Source of the DNA: Candolleomyces eurysporus
Lineage: Eukaryota; Basidiomycota; Agaricomycetes; Agaricales; Psathyrellaceae
Direction of reading: 5' to 3'
DNA length: 64,000 nucleotides
Assembly: GCA_027579435.1 (NCBI GenBank)
Contig: JANBPK010000738.1
Coordinates: 62,001-126,000, forward strand
Shown here: positions 23,501 to 34,566 of the stretch, in pieces
Layout of the letters: the number at the start of each line of letters is the position of its first letter
Position numbering within the stretch: position 1 is the stretch's first letter
Notes under the pieces: model-generated
Told to the model about the DNA's origin: nothing
What the model saw: the letters and a program-made list of their open reading frames with translations, nothing else
The model's database searches: none
Made by a program: the position numbers and the translations under genes

Positions 23501-23782
23501 CGTTGGGACGGAGGGTCGACTCTGAAGCGGAAGGTTGCAGAGAGCTGGGGTTGGGATGACGCTGCTGACCGAAAGCGGACGCCATCGGGCAGCGGATCGG
23601 GCTGGGGATGGGATCCCAGAGCAGAGGGCAGTGGCGATCATGCCGAAGATGCACCTGGGCTCATTCTCGAGGAGGAAGAGCAGGAAAAAACGCGCGAGAC
23701 TATTGGAACCATGCTCACACAGCTCGGGATTTGTCCTACAACACTTGGATGGATTGAGGAGGACGAGTGTTTCGTCGATTAA
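20592..23782 (+). CDS. Large acidic protein with Sfr1/Mei5-type C-terminus
   Basis: Eight exons (20592-20645, 20706-20796, 20852-21127, 21181-21261, 21318-21402, 21453-22516, 22576-22692, 22748-23782) splice in frame to about 933 residues if the N at 20737 is dropped. The C-terminal third has KRPTIAGQLAQHKKLSKPFR, then LIKKWTEAGREVAFELW, ESWGWDD and MLTQLGICPTTLGW. These match the Sfr1/Dds20/Mei5 family, which with Swi5 helps Rad51/Dmc1 strand exchange. The preceding 600 residues are acidic, Ser/Pro-rich and low-complexity, with no domain I recognise. Fission-yeast Sfr1 is about 300 residues, so this is a long extension or a fusion. The first two exons are the least certain; MLPVYLSG is the first suitable ATG. 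Confidence 0.72.
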
Positions 23783-24524
23783 ACATAGAGGCCCGTGGTC
23801 GAAACTCGAGATTCCGAAATTGGTGTCGGTGGACGGAAGATGAGAAGCACGAGGTTTTCTATTTCTGTGTCCCCGATTCTCAACGTTTTCATGAAACTAC
23901 CGCGATAATAAAGAGATTGAAATTGCGAATCCTTGATTCATGCCTGAGCGCATGTTAATGAAACGTGAGGCCGACACAGCGTCAAGATGAAACGGCGAGG
24001 ATAGCAGTGCAAGCGGTTGTTTGACATCTGCCTTCGTTACAAACATCGCGGTGCACGCGCAGCTTTCGCCGAGTAGCCCCCTTCATTTCATATCTGGCCT
24101 TCATTGAATCTTAAAAATGAGGATATCAAATCTCCCGCCCATCTCTCGTCTGTTTTCCGTTTGACGTTAGATTGCAGGCGGTGGGGAGCGTGTCCTCCAT
24201 GCGCTTTCTACGTAAATTTGCGGTACGTAACGCCAATATCAAAATCGAGCAACAGGCGCTCCATTGGCATCATAACTTCACAATAGCCCGTCTTTTATCC
24301 TCTTAACACTTGAAAGGCGACCGCCTACTGCGCTTTATAGCTCTTTTCTTCTTCTCCTGCACCTACCATCAGCCCTTCGACTTCGGCTCTTCGACGCACC
24401 CCGCCCCCGAGTCACGCCCGTCGTTCCCTTAAAGGTAACCTGAGTCTTTGTGACACTACGGAATCAATTTAGAGCCCGCGTCACTACGACCAACGCTCGT
24501 TTTCACGGCCCCCACCACGTTCGA
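23783..24524. other. Intergenic region upstream of the Zn2Cys6 protein
   Basis: No gene seen. The right part (24290-24450) is pyrimidine-rich and is probably the promoter and 5' UTR of the downstream Cys-rich protein. Confidence 0.45.
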
Positions 24525-25390
24525 ATGGCTCGCGCTCGAAGCGACACCCTTGAGCTCCAGCCCGAGCCAAAGCGTTTTGCACCTCAAGAACCCCAGTCAG
24601 TCGCCCGGCCTTCCAATTTCACCAGCGAAATTATGCCGGGTAACCGGGCAACGGAAGAGATGGCGGTGCGTGGTGGGCTCATAATCGCAGGCGATCAGCC
24701 AGAGGTGCGTTCTTCCACCCTTCCTTAATGTCGTTGACCGATTCCGATACCGCCCTGCAGGTTGGTCCAGCTCCGAGGCCGTGCGAGCGCTGCGTGCGCA
24801 CTGGGAAGACCTGCCGAGGGGTGGCGAATGCGCGCTGCGAATACTGCAAACGCTTGAAGCAGAAATGCTCCAACAGCACCGGCCCCGCCCGTGGAAAGCA
24901 TGCTGGTAAGTTGGACTTCTCATTCACATTCCCCTCCCAACCTTGGGTGCTCATCGTCGCCTTTACAGCGGCCGCTCGACTCGCTCAGGGTGGCGCTGCG
25001 CCTGTCAGGGTTCCCCTCGTTCCCCAAGCGAGACCCTCTGATCCAAGCGTCAGCGCCCCTTCCTTCCTCGGCCAAAAGAGGAGGTTGGATGATCGAGCAG
25101 ATGGCCCCTCGAACCGCGCAGCCCCCGGCATTTCCAGAGCGCCTGAGGAGGAGGAATCGGACGACGACCACGACCTCCCTGCCAGGCTTAATAAGAGGCG
25201 CCGCACAGCAATGAGCGGTGCTATCATCGCGTCCCGCGTCTTGCGACATGTTAGGGACCTCGAGGCTACTGTCAAACGCCTCGAAGACGTGTACGCTACG
25301 GAGATGCAGAGGGTTGAAGATATCATCTCGCACCTTATGAAGGACATGGAAAGTTTGACTGGCGACTCGGAGCGAGAAGCATCCCTCTAA
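24525..25390 (+). CDS. Small Zn2Cys6-type protein with coiled-coil tail
   Basis: Three exons (24525-24704, 24761-24905, 24969-25390) encode 248 residues. Residues about 68-94 hold six cysteines spaced C-x2-C-x6-C-x7-C-x2-C-x6-C (CERC...TCRG...CEYC...KC), the spacing of a Zn2Cys6 binuclear cluster. There is no fungal-trans middle-homology domain. Instead a Pro/Ala-rich linker with KRRLDD and LNKRRR basic patches leads to a C-terminal coiled coil (LRHVRDLEATVKRLEDVYA...). Such short Cys6 proteins are common and expanded in agaricomycetes. The likely role is DNA-binding regulator, but no target can be named. Confidence 0.75.
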
Positions 25391-25857
25391 CGACATCCCC
25401 CNTTACCCCTATTTGTTTTTTCGCCACATGTTTTTTGCTTTGCCATCGTCCACGTTTTTCCTTGCTATCAGATCGCATCTCGCTTTGTTATTGCTTTGTT
25501 GTTACTCGCTGTATGTATAAATATTGTACACCCTACACGCTGTTTTCTGGATCTGTATTCTATTAGTTAGATGTACTCCTCATGTATTATTGCCACACAT
25601 CGACACTCATCATCGTACTATATCTGGCTATCCTTCCAATGAATAATTTCTGCTACTACTCCAAAAAACACGTGTTGAACCATTAACATACATTGGGGTC
25701 GATGACTTTCATTTACCGTGTCGCGCGATCGGTGCGAGCGAGACGTCTCATTTAAACAGGTGGCAGACCAGGACGCATCGCAATTGAACAGCTTTCGTCG
25801 CGTTCCTCTTTAATCGCTGCCAAGTTTCCGTCTTCATCGCCTTTTGCTCGAAGCTCG
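25391..25857. other. Intergenic region
   Basis: An N at 25402 lies in a C-run just after the stop codon. T-rich sequence with ATAAATATTGTACA near 25515 is consistent with a 3' end region. I see no gene. Confidence 0.45.
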
Positions 25858-26649
25858 ATGTCATTACCATCTGTCCTCGTTTCTCCGGGCGCTACGCGTG
25901 GCCTCGGCTTGGCGCTTACTCGCCATTTCTTGCGCACTACGGCCTTGCCCGTCTACACCAGCCACCGCACCCAGCAGTCCGACCAATCGCTCAAGAAACA
26001 CATCCTAGAACCGCTCAAAGATGTCGACCCCAAGCGGCTGCAGCTTCTGAAACTAGATTTGAACTCGGAGGACTCGATCGCCGCTGCTGCGCAGACTATG
26101 CGCGAATCGCTCTCGAAGCATGGGAACAAGCCATACATCGATACGGCATTCATCACTGGAGGAGTCCTATTTCCAGAGAGATCACCCGAAGAGCTCGACT
26201 GGAGTCATATCAAGCAAACGTTCCAAGTTAACGTCATATCCCACTTGCTTATGATCAAGCATTTCTGGAAGTTTCTCCCCCACGGTGCAACGCACCAACA
26301 TCTTGACCGTCCGGCGAGATGGGTTCACATCACGGCCCGTGTGGGATCTATCGAAGACAACCATCTAGGCGGGTGGTACTCGTATCGCTCATCCAAGACC
26401 GCGTTGAATCAGGTTGTCAAGACTTTCGACCTGCATTTAATGCGTCATGGGAAGAACGCGCTCTGCGTGGGCCTCCATCCTGGGACCGTTAGGACGGATT
26501 TAAGCAGGGGCTACTGGGGACCTGAGAAGAAGCGGGAAACGTTTTCGCCTGAAGAAGCTGCGGGCAACCTAGTAGAAGTGGTTGAAAACCTTAGGACGGA
26601 GCACCGAGGAAAGATATGGGACTGGGCGGGGAAGGAGATTCCGGCTTAA
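25858..26649 (+). CDS. Short-chain dehydrogenase/reductase
   Basis: Single-exon gene of 263 residues, unusual here because most neighbours have introns. The Rossmann glycine motif is near the N-terminus (SPGATRGLGLALTRHFL), followed by an FITGG segment. The catalytic Tyr and Lys are in WYSYRSSKTALNQ. HITARVGS supplies the serine region, and GLHPGTVRTDLSRGY is the segment after the active site, as in SDRs related to the C-factor/csgA-type oxidoreductases. It probably acts on a small carbonyl substrate with NAD(P)H; the substrate is unknown. The start is the ATG at 25858, 10 residues before the glycine motif. Confidence 0.88.
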   Translation: MSLPSVLVSPGATRGLGLALTRHFLRTTALPVYTSHRTQQSDQSLKKHILEPLKDVDPKRLQLLKLDLNSEDSIAAAAQTMRESLSKHGNKPYIDTAFITGGVLFPERSPEELDWSHIKQTFQVNVISHLLMIKHFWKFLPHGATHQHLDRPARWVHITARVGSIEDNHLGGWYSYRSSKTALNQVVKTFDLHLMRHGKNALCVGLHPGTVRTDLSRGYWGPEKKRETFSPEEAAGNLVEVVENLRTEHRGKIWDWAGKEIPA

Positions 26650-26735
26650 CCATCATTTCACTGTACTACAAACATATGTAAACACTCGTTGGCGCTCAGT
26701 GCGCGTCTAAGCGAATCATTCAACAACGCTCCACC

Positions 26736-28823
26736 ATGTCCGACGAAGAGCTGAAGCTCGTAACCACCTCAGCGCTGACCAAGCTGTTTGCGGCTGAGCC
26801 GTCAGGCTCTGGCCGTGCTCCAAGCACCCTCACCCCGCTCTCCTCTATGGACCTGCTTACCCATGTCATGACCACCAGTATACCCTCGGGATTGCTCTCG
26901 AACAAGCCTCCACCGCGCTTCAAACTCACGGATCTAAGCCGTTTCGAACGAATAATCGAAGATTTAGCCTTAACATGGACAGGTGGCCGGATATCATATT
27001 CCCGGGAGAAGGCTGGTGCCTCGGATGGCGGAGGTGGAGAGATGATGATCTGGGAAGTGGTGGTCGGCGCCAAAGCCTTTGGTCTTACAGGTGGTGGCGA
27101 CGGCAACATTGGCGAATCCTCAAGCTTTGGTGGGGCCCTGGGCAAGAGGAAGCGAATCATCGATGAGGATGCGGATTCCGCAGCCGGGAACGAGGATGAT
27201 GACGACGACATTTACAAAGAAGACATCGGGAGCAGCGCCGAGAACAGTCAGACCTTTGGTGTCGGTGTGGAGTTTGAACAGAACACGGAAGGCGCGTCTG
27301 GAAGAGCTATTTCAAATCTTGGGAGCCTCAGCAAGGAGTTGAGGGAGGTCTACTCTCTCCTGCAGCGTGGAACAGCGAAGGGCAGGCTGCTTGCTGAACA
27401 GGTCAGCTATCTCTTCTCATCTATTTGCCTCCCTACTAATGAATTGTACAGTTTAGCTCCACAGAAGAAGAGTTTGAGCCCATCTGCCCACACATTACGA
27501 AGGATGAATGTTTGAAAGCAAGAGCAAGTCTAGGCAACTCTGGCCTATGCCAGTCTGTACATTTCAGACCCTTGATACGGCCTCACACCGACGTATCTCT
27601 CGGGCACTGCTCGTACCTCAACACGTGCTACTCGGAACCTACTTATTCTCAATCCCCGTCAGTACCATCGTTCCCAGGTTCCTCCAGTCTCAGCGGAGGG
27701 GTTGGACTTGGAGTTAACTTGAACGTATCGAATGCTCGAGGACCCGTCAGCTTACCCAGTGGACTCGGTGCGGGTGGAAGGGGCAAGGAGAAGGCACCTT
27801 GTCGATATCTTCATTACGAGGTTGATTGGGACGGAGATTTGCAGCGCGCAGCGCAGGAACGTGAAGTCGAGCGGTCATCCAAGGTGGCTAAGAAGCCGTT
27901 CAAGCTCGGAATTGGACTGGGACCTACTGGGAAGTTAACAAAATTGGTACGTGCAGTCTTCTCGTTCATGTACCAGTGCCCTGGAATTGATTCTGGGCTC
28001 CTTCGATACAGCTGCCACCTCAATGGGTCAATTGCGACCTGCGCCGTTTCGACTATTCAATATTGGGCAAGTTCCATGTAATCATGGCTGACCCTCCCTG
28101 GGATATTCACATGAGTGTACGTAGTCCAGGTTTATCGCTCCAACTGTTTCGGCCTAATCCTGCATTTAGTTGCCGTATGGAACGATGACAGACGACGAGA
28201 TGAGGGCGATGCCAATACCCGCTTTGCAGGATGAAGGCCTTCTATTCTTGTGGGTCACCGGAAGAGCAATGGAAGTCGGACGCGAATGCCTCAGAGTATG
28301 GGGTTATACCCGTGTCGATGAGGTAGTATGGGTGAAGACCAACCAAGTAAGTCAGGTATTAACTATCTCCTGCTCTTAACCGATGCTCAATGGTTTTGCG
28401 CAGCTGCAAAGAGTAATTCGGACCGGGCGTACGGGTCATTGGCTGAACCATACTAAAGAACACATGCTTGTCGGTGTCAAGACCTCCGCTTCCACCACGC
28501 AGAACTCCGGATCTTCTGCAGGCGAAGCCATACAATTCCCGTCCTGGATCAATCGAGGCCTCGACACGGACGTTATTGTATCAGAAGTCCGAGAAACATC
28601 AAGAAAACCTGACGAAGTCTACGGTCTGATTGAAAGAATGTGCCCTGGCGGAAGAAAAGTGGAGATCTTTGGACGCAAGCACAACGTACGTCCAGGATGG
28701 TTGACTTTGGGGAACCAACTTGGCGCTGTCGATATGATCTGGGAAGACGACCTGAGGGAAAGGCTGAAGACTCGGTACCCCGAAAGGAATGTCGGGGGTG
28801 GAGACGAGTCCTTCCTTGGATAA
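26736..28823 (+). CDS. IME4: MT-A70 family m6A methyltransferase, METTL3/IME4-like
   Basis: Five exons (26736-27401, 27452-27946, 28012-28116, 28170-28346, 28404-28823) encode 620 residues. The catalytic motif DPPW is in [20 protein letters not shown]. The MT-A70 core continues with [56 protein letters not shown] and [19 protein letters not shown] (each block listed separately). The presence of DPPW points to the catalytic METTL3 type rather than METTL14. Before it lie Cys/His-containing segments ([26 protein letters not shown]) as in METTL3. It should methylate adenosine in mRNA; in yeasts this acts in meiosis. It converges with the DUF6533 gene, whose stop lies 61 bp away. Confidence 0.93.
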
Positions 28824-28884
28824 GGTCGTGCGGCGTACACATGTCTTCTATTGCATAAATATATTGTACAATCACTTGTATTGA

Positions 28885-30552
28885 TCAGAGCTGGTATAGG
28901 GAACGACTGTTCTCTCTCGTTGAAGCAATTTCGGTGCTTGGGAAAGCCGATGAGTTGACGCTAAACTGGCGAAACTCCAACTCGCCCGGAGCATTGCCTG
29001 TTTTCGATGCTACCGTGTATATCCGGTCTCTGTACGACCATTCACGAAGATGGAGAAGCATCCGCTCTACGAGGATTGTCTTGACGTGCACCTGCACCCT
29101 AGGAAGGAAGGCGTATGAGTTGTCAGAGTCGATTCGCAGTAGATTCGAGCGCTTAATATCAACGTACTGTACTAGCACATATTGGAGCCCGTTAGCCTGT
29201 TAGGGACAATCCAACGTGTCAAAAGTGGCGTGTATCTGGCGAACGATGACGCACTTACCGGTGCAACGTAGGTAAATATGATGTTTACAACGGAGATAGC
29301 TGGTTTCACAATCGCCTCGTGAGCAACATAGTTGCGATTAACCATAACAAGTTAAGCGCTTACTGGATAGGGAAATGAAATAGAAAATCCCGTCTCGGTA
29401 AAACAGCTTGAAAAGGCTCCCGGCCGCAGCACCATGCATGTGCTTGCGACGCAAATAAGCGAGCACCATCATGAGGATTGTCGCGCCTATTGATAGTGAT
29501 CGAAATCCTCGTATCAGCAACGGTTCCCCTGGGTAAGAGAGAGGAAGGGAAGACTTGCTTGACAAGCTCACGAGGATGATCCAGAAGATGACAGAAAGCC
29601 AGACGTGTTGGCCTCTGATTGCGACGCAGCCTACCTGGAATTGTGGTGGCATTGGAGCAACTGTAATTGAGAGAATTATGAGCCTATCATCATTTGGAGG
29701 GGGTCTGTTGGACCAACATTTGACCGTCCTCACAAATTTTGTCAGAAAGACATAGTGAGCGGATTGCGACCCCTGCTCGTCTACCTTCAGCAAGAGATTT
29801 GGCAACGAGGCAGTGAAAGCCTTACAAGATACAAGGCAAGCAGGAAGGCGCCCGTCAGTCTATTCGCGCCCGAGAAGGCGTAAAGGCGCAGATATGCGAC
29901 GGCTTCGCAGATGTTATGCGAAAAGATGCAAGAATCTGAGAAAAAAGTTTAGTTATTTCTCCGCTTGGAACTTTGTTAGGAATATGAACTTACAAGCATC
30001 TATCGCGAAGAACAACCAACACCGATCCCCCGATAGCTTAGTATTCCCTCGGTCTGAGATTGCGTGTCAGGTTAGCGCACAAGTACTGTAGTAGGAACGG
30101 GTCCCCTTACGCATAATAGCAAAACTCGTGTGGATGAACGAGTAATAGCGGAGTAGAAGGAAGAGTACTTTGGGAACGCTCCATTTTGTTGGCCAAATAT
30201 ACTTGACCTATCCCGAAAGCTCTAGTCGGGGGCTCGGGAGATACTATATGAACGGGTCTGCTCACCTCTCGGGGTAAAGTATGTAGGTAGTCTGCCGCCT
30301 GTGATTCTTCAGTCAGGGCACCTGCAATTACCAGACAAGACTTACGAGAAGCGCAGTCATGCCTACCGCCTTTCAGAATATCTTAGCTCCATACTGTGGG
30401 ACTAGAATAGATGCAAGATACCTACCACATACTATGAATATCCCATCAGCCTTCTTCGTCACATTGGGGGAAAGGGACTAATATGGACTCACATTCACTA
30501 TTTTATTAGCGCCGATAGCGTCAAGCAAAAGGTGGGCAGCTGCCGCTGACAT
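28885..30552 (-). CDS. DUF6533 multi-pass membrane protein, copy A
   Basis: Multi-exon membrane protein of a family expanded in agaricomycetes. Exon 1 is 30552-30493 (MSAAAAHLLLDAIGANKIVN). Later exons give ADYLHTLPRE, then VKYIWPTKWSVPKVLFLLLRYY (described in parts), which is the DUF6533 signature. Further exons contain several hydrophobic segments (VWLSVIFWIILVSL, SIGATILMMVLAYL), the conserved LFKLFYRDGIFYF and the C-terminal HVKTILVERMLLHLRE. The protein ends in a variable hydrophilic tail. The topology resembles seven-helix proteins; the function is unknown. Most exons were located individually and not every splice junction between 29180 and 30110 was resolved. Confidence 0.75.
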
Positions 30553-31285
30553 ACTAAGAGATCACTGGCCGGGGCGGGGGAAATTCTGCACGCCATTCGA
30601 CATGTATAAGTATTGAGCTAGCCTCTGGCATCGTAAGTGCACCATTGCCACCCTTGGATCATCACGGTTGGGCAGTGCGCGCTCATCAAGGCTACTTCAG
30701 CCTTTAGTGCGGCTTATCAGGATCGAAGCCAGCGAAGGACAGATGGCTTTTCGTGCAATCCATGTCATAATCACAAGGTCGCACTCTCGATCTCGCATTC
30801 GAAGCCCACGGAGGCGACACGGAGCCGGTAGGCCCGGAGTTTCGTGTGGTTCGGCGAGAAGGGTTACGTCTTAGAGTTGCGTTGTGGAGTTGCCACAGAA
30901 TTTGTTGCGAGAAGCGAAACAAACACATATCACGGCTCTGGAATGTTGCAACGATGTCGATAAACTTTTGTTTGATGTACTCTCAAATTGAGTTCACGTA
31001 CAAGATACACAATAATGATACAAACGCCTGCCTTTTTTGAAGAGGCGCATCGTAAATGTACACACAGCGCTGGGGTCGAATCCGCTCAGCAGTGAATCTA
31101 GATCCAAAAAAAAGCGACATTCAGAGTCCCAGAACAATCCAAATCAAACATAAGAAGAGAAAAAAAAATCATCAAAGTGGCAATAGTGAGGGAGACCTAT
31201 GTTCCCGTCATCGTAAATCGCCTGGGGAACGCGGATGAGGTTCGTGCGCCGACATCGGTAAGAATCCACGGGCGGGGTCGTTACT
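30553..31285. other. Spacer between the two DUF6533 genes
   Basis: No intact gene. It presumably contains the promoter of copy A (minus strand) and the 3' flank of copy B. A TATA-like GTATAAGTATT occurs on the plus strand near 30604. Confidence 0.4.
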
Positions 31286-33082
31286 TCATGGGTCCCTATG
31301 AACCGAAGTTGTAGTTTCGACTTCGACCGTATACGAATCCTTCAAAGACTTCCCAGGGTGACTAACTGCAGTCATTCCAGTAGCATTATGCGCAGGGTGT
31401 CTGAACTCCAGTTCCGCCAAGGTGGAGTCGGGGACCAAGCCACGGGAGCGCGCAATATACGAGCGGGAATGCAGCTTTTCTCCCCATTCGCGGAGATGAA
31501 GGAGCATTCGCCCAGCTAAAATTGAGTCCATGTGTACTTGCATCCTGTTAGCGGAGCAAAGATGTGTGTTAGGGCTGAGCTATGTAAGGCATTGCTGGGA
31601 CTCACTGCACCATGGTAAATTGCAGGCCGTTGGACTTGACACAGTCAATTGTCAGAACAAATGGGAACAACAGAACCGATCGATATCTAACTCACAGGTG
31701 CTGTATGATCGAATATAATATTAGCCACAGCGAGCGCTATAGTTCCCCGTGAAACATTAGAATTGATGATCACCGACATTGGTTGGGAGAAGACGCCTAC
31801 GCACCGGATAGAACGACGAAATACCAGATCCCATCTCGATAAAAGAGTTTGAACAGACTCCCGGAGTCGACGCCATGCGTATTCCGCTGACGCTGATACG
31901 CAATGAAGACCATGATGAACGTCACAGCTTCCAAAAGCAAACAATCGGAATCAGCGCCTCATGCGACAGTGATGAAATATGCAAGAACAAGTGCAAGACT
32001 TACTCGCAAGGCTCACGACGACCAGAATGTAAATATTGGAGAGCAACACGCTGTCAGCCCTGACTGCGAGACAGCCGACGTGGGCTTCCGGTGGGAATTC
32101 TGCGACTACATGGGGGGAGAGGGACGGGTGAATGTCATTAGACTGTTAACCCTAGACTCTGTACAAGTACTCACATTCTACCGTTGGGAGAAATCGCACG
32201 AGGATCCATAGTTTGACAGCCTGGAGAGCCTGCTCATCGTTTTAGTCACTGACCAATCTACTGCGGCTTTCGAACACCTACGGTAAAATAGACGGACAGG
32301 AAAGCGAGGAGATATTTGTTTCTCCCGGCAAATGCATACACGCGCACGTAGCTGATAGCTGGCGGCAGAAATTGAGTATCCTCGTTAAAGAGCAAGATTG
32401 GGTGGATCGCCTACCTTCGCAGACCGCGGGTAGTAAAAGACAGGAATCTAGCAGCCGTTTAGTTGTAGTTCAAACCTTGCGCCATCATGGATCTCAACAC
32501 TCACAGGCATCGAGAGCAAATATCCGCTGGCATCCTTTGAGCCCGGATAGCGACAAGTCTCCATGGTCTAGTACAAGAAAGGAGTCATGCATCAGTACTG
32601 TGACACATTCTCAGCCGCGGGCGAATGGCTCACGTATAACAGAAATGATTGTATGTGCAAATGCCCAGTACCGATTTATGAAGAACAGGGCCTTGGGTAT
32701 GCTGAACTTCGACGGCCACATATATCGCACCTAGAAAAGGCATAATTGTATTAGAACTGGACCCGTTCACATACCTGGCGGATTTTTCCAAGCTCACCTC
32801 TCGGGGTAGTGTTTCCAAATAATCCGCAGTCTTTACCTGGTGTTATAATTCAACGCTCTCTGCACTTTCGAAAACCCTCTTACCAGAAGTGCACACATCC
32901 CAATCGCCTAAAAGCACGTATTCAGATGTGGGTTCAGGTGTTAACATCAGTTAAAACATACAGCAAGCTAGAGATCCGGATGAGCATCAGCAGCCCGACG
33001 TCGTCATCAATGAGAAGCTCACATTCACGGTACGGTTGGCCTTCATGGCCTCGATCAGAGCCTGTGCCCTCGCAGAAGACAT
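31286..33082 (-). CDS. DUF6533 multi-pass membrane protein, copy B
   Basis: Paralog of the adjacent copy A with the same exon plan. Exon 1 starts at 33082 (MSSARAQALIEAMKANRTVN) and ends at the same position as in copy A, before a GTGAGC donor. Later exons give ADYLETLPRE, then VRYMWPSKFSIPKALFFINRYW (described in parts), VMVFIAYQRQRNTHGVDSGS with LFKLFYRDGIWYFVVLS, and the C-terminal HMDSILAGRMLLHLREWG. The head-to-tail arrangement indicates tandem duplication. The proteins differ mainly in loops and in the tail. The function is unknown; DUF6533 proteins are predicted integral membrane proteins. Internal exon borders were not all resolved. Confidence 0.74.
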
Positions 33083-33960
33083 GGCTGCCAGTAAAGGGTA
33101 GGCCTGGGGAAGAACAGCATTCAAAACGAAAAAGAAACCAAGGGTTCAAATACAGCGGGGCTTCGCCGCACAGGGTGTCGTAATGGAAGCCAAAACATAG
33201 AGGCACCTGCGGTGAAGTCGGCGAGATTGGTGGACTCGATGACTTCTTGATGTACTCATGTTATAACCTACTTCCCAAAACGGTGGGTCAACACATGGCT
33301 TCGCCTTGGATACTTGTTCGACAGTCCATCAGCATGCTACGCTGCCTGTTGATGACAGATTTTCTCCCGATGCTGGGAAGGGCGTAGATGGCAGCTATAT
33401 ATTATCTCGCATGCCCTTATGCTGTGATCCACTCAGGCCAAAGGCAATCGGATTGGCCCATAGTCACGGGGGCCAGTGGCGCGAAGAAAAAGTGACCACT
33501 GATAAATCATAGAAAAATGCCCACAGAATGTCGATCTCACCTCGATCAAGCTTCCTTGCGCAGGAAATTGCTTGGAAGCTCCAACAGCATCGCTGGGTAG
33601 ATACGAGAATGAGAAATGCCGTTAGTAAAGTTGGTAGTGAAAGTAGTCTTGATACAAGAATGTCAATATCCAGATGAGACGAGGGAAGACCCTTTTCAAT
33701 CAGCACTTGAAGAAGTCGAATTAAATGCGTGCGTCCAATTACAGGTATCTTCATGTAATGTATAATGGAAACCCGAAGGTTTCTTTTCCACACGTAGAGG
33801 TAGCAGGACTTCGCAAATCCCGCGGCGTGGGTGGACACCGATGGGTAACAGCTCTCGAAGAGGTGGAGAGAGCAGCAAATTCGGGAGAACCAGGATAATG
33901 AAGATGCCTAGAGAGATCGTTAACTTATTGAGTCCTCATTTGCTACAAAGCCAAGACTCA
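33083..33960. other. Region without a supported gene, possibly a DUF6533-like relic
   Basis: Minus-strand frames at 33464-33838 contain hydrophobic stretches (LPTLLTAFLILVST) and lie where a third copy of the DUF6533 array would be expected, but I could not find the DYL-TLPRE or FYRDGI blocks. It may be a decayed paralog or simply spacer and promoter for copy B. Confidence 0.35.
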
Positions 33961-34566
33961 CTAATTTCGTGGCATCTTCTTTGCACGAGTTCCACCAATC
34001 TTAATAGGTGTTCGGTCCGTTATTGATGCGATTAATGGTCGAATACGCTCTCCTTCGGTGGACAAGAGTGCCCCCTTGAGTGCTTCCCTCCCTTGGCCAA
34101 AACCCTTGAATAGCATGTCCACTTTGACAGCACCGTCGTTCTTCGTAATCTGCTCTATCTTCTGGAAGACACGGACAGCACATTGGTAGCCAGCTTCATA
34201 TGTTGCACGATTGCCTTTCTTGAAACCGCACGACCCGCCAGAGAACCAAGCAATGGTTCCGCCATCCGCGTCGGTGAGGGTTGTCATCGTGTTGTTTGGC
34301 GAGGATTGGCAATGCAGGCGCAGTCTAGTAACATTGTTGGCGAAAATGTCTAGTTTTTGGGGAGCTTTAAAACCCTTCTCTCTGCGCGTTGCATCTTTGC
34401 GCGGTGCGGCAAAGCCTTGAGAACCAGCTGAGGGAGGATTGTCGAAAAGGCGGTCGGCGAAGTCGCCCCAGGTGACGGGTTCAGATGTATTGGGGGTAGA
34501 GAAGTGGCGGACACGAGAGAAGCCTAGCAGGGAGCGCGAGGAAGAGGCACGCAACGCGGGGAGCAT
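33961..34566 (-). CDS. MRPS18: Mitochondrial small-subunit ribosomal protein uS11m
   Basis: Single-exon gene of 201 residues. The N-terminus MLPALRASSSRSLLGFSRVR is a typical mitochondrial presequence. The uS11 domain occupies the second half: DIFANNVTRLRLHCQSSPNN (block), TMTTLTDADGGTIAWFSGGS, FKKGNRATYEAGYQCAVRVF, VDMLFKGFGQGREALKGALL and ITDRTPIKIGGTRAKKMPRN (blocks listed separately). It binds 15S rRNA in the platform of the mitochondrial small subunit. It ends with the Arg/Lys-rich tail usual for uS11. The start lies 139 bp from the divergent QCR9 gene. Confidence 0.92.
   Translation of the reverse strand: MLPALRASSSRSLLGFSRVRHFSTPNTSEPVTWGDFADRLFDNPPSAGSQGFAAPRKDATRREKGFKAPQKLDIFANNVTRLRLHCQSSPNNTMTTLTDADGGTIAWFSGGSCGFKKGNRATYEAGYQCAVRVFQKIEQITKNDGAVKVDMLFKGFGQGREALKGALLSTEGERIRPLIASITDRTPIKIGGTRAKKMPRN

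Noticed and set aside
31060..31100. Another tRNA-like B-box string (GGGGTCGAATCCGC)
   Set aside because: No upstream A box or acceptor-stem pairing could be found.
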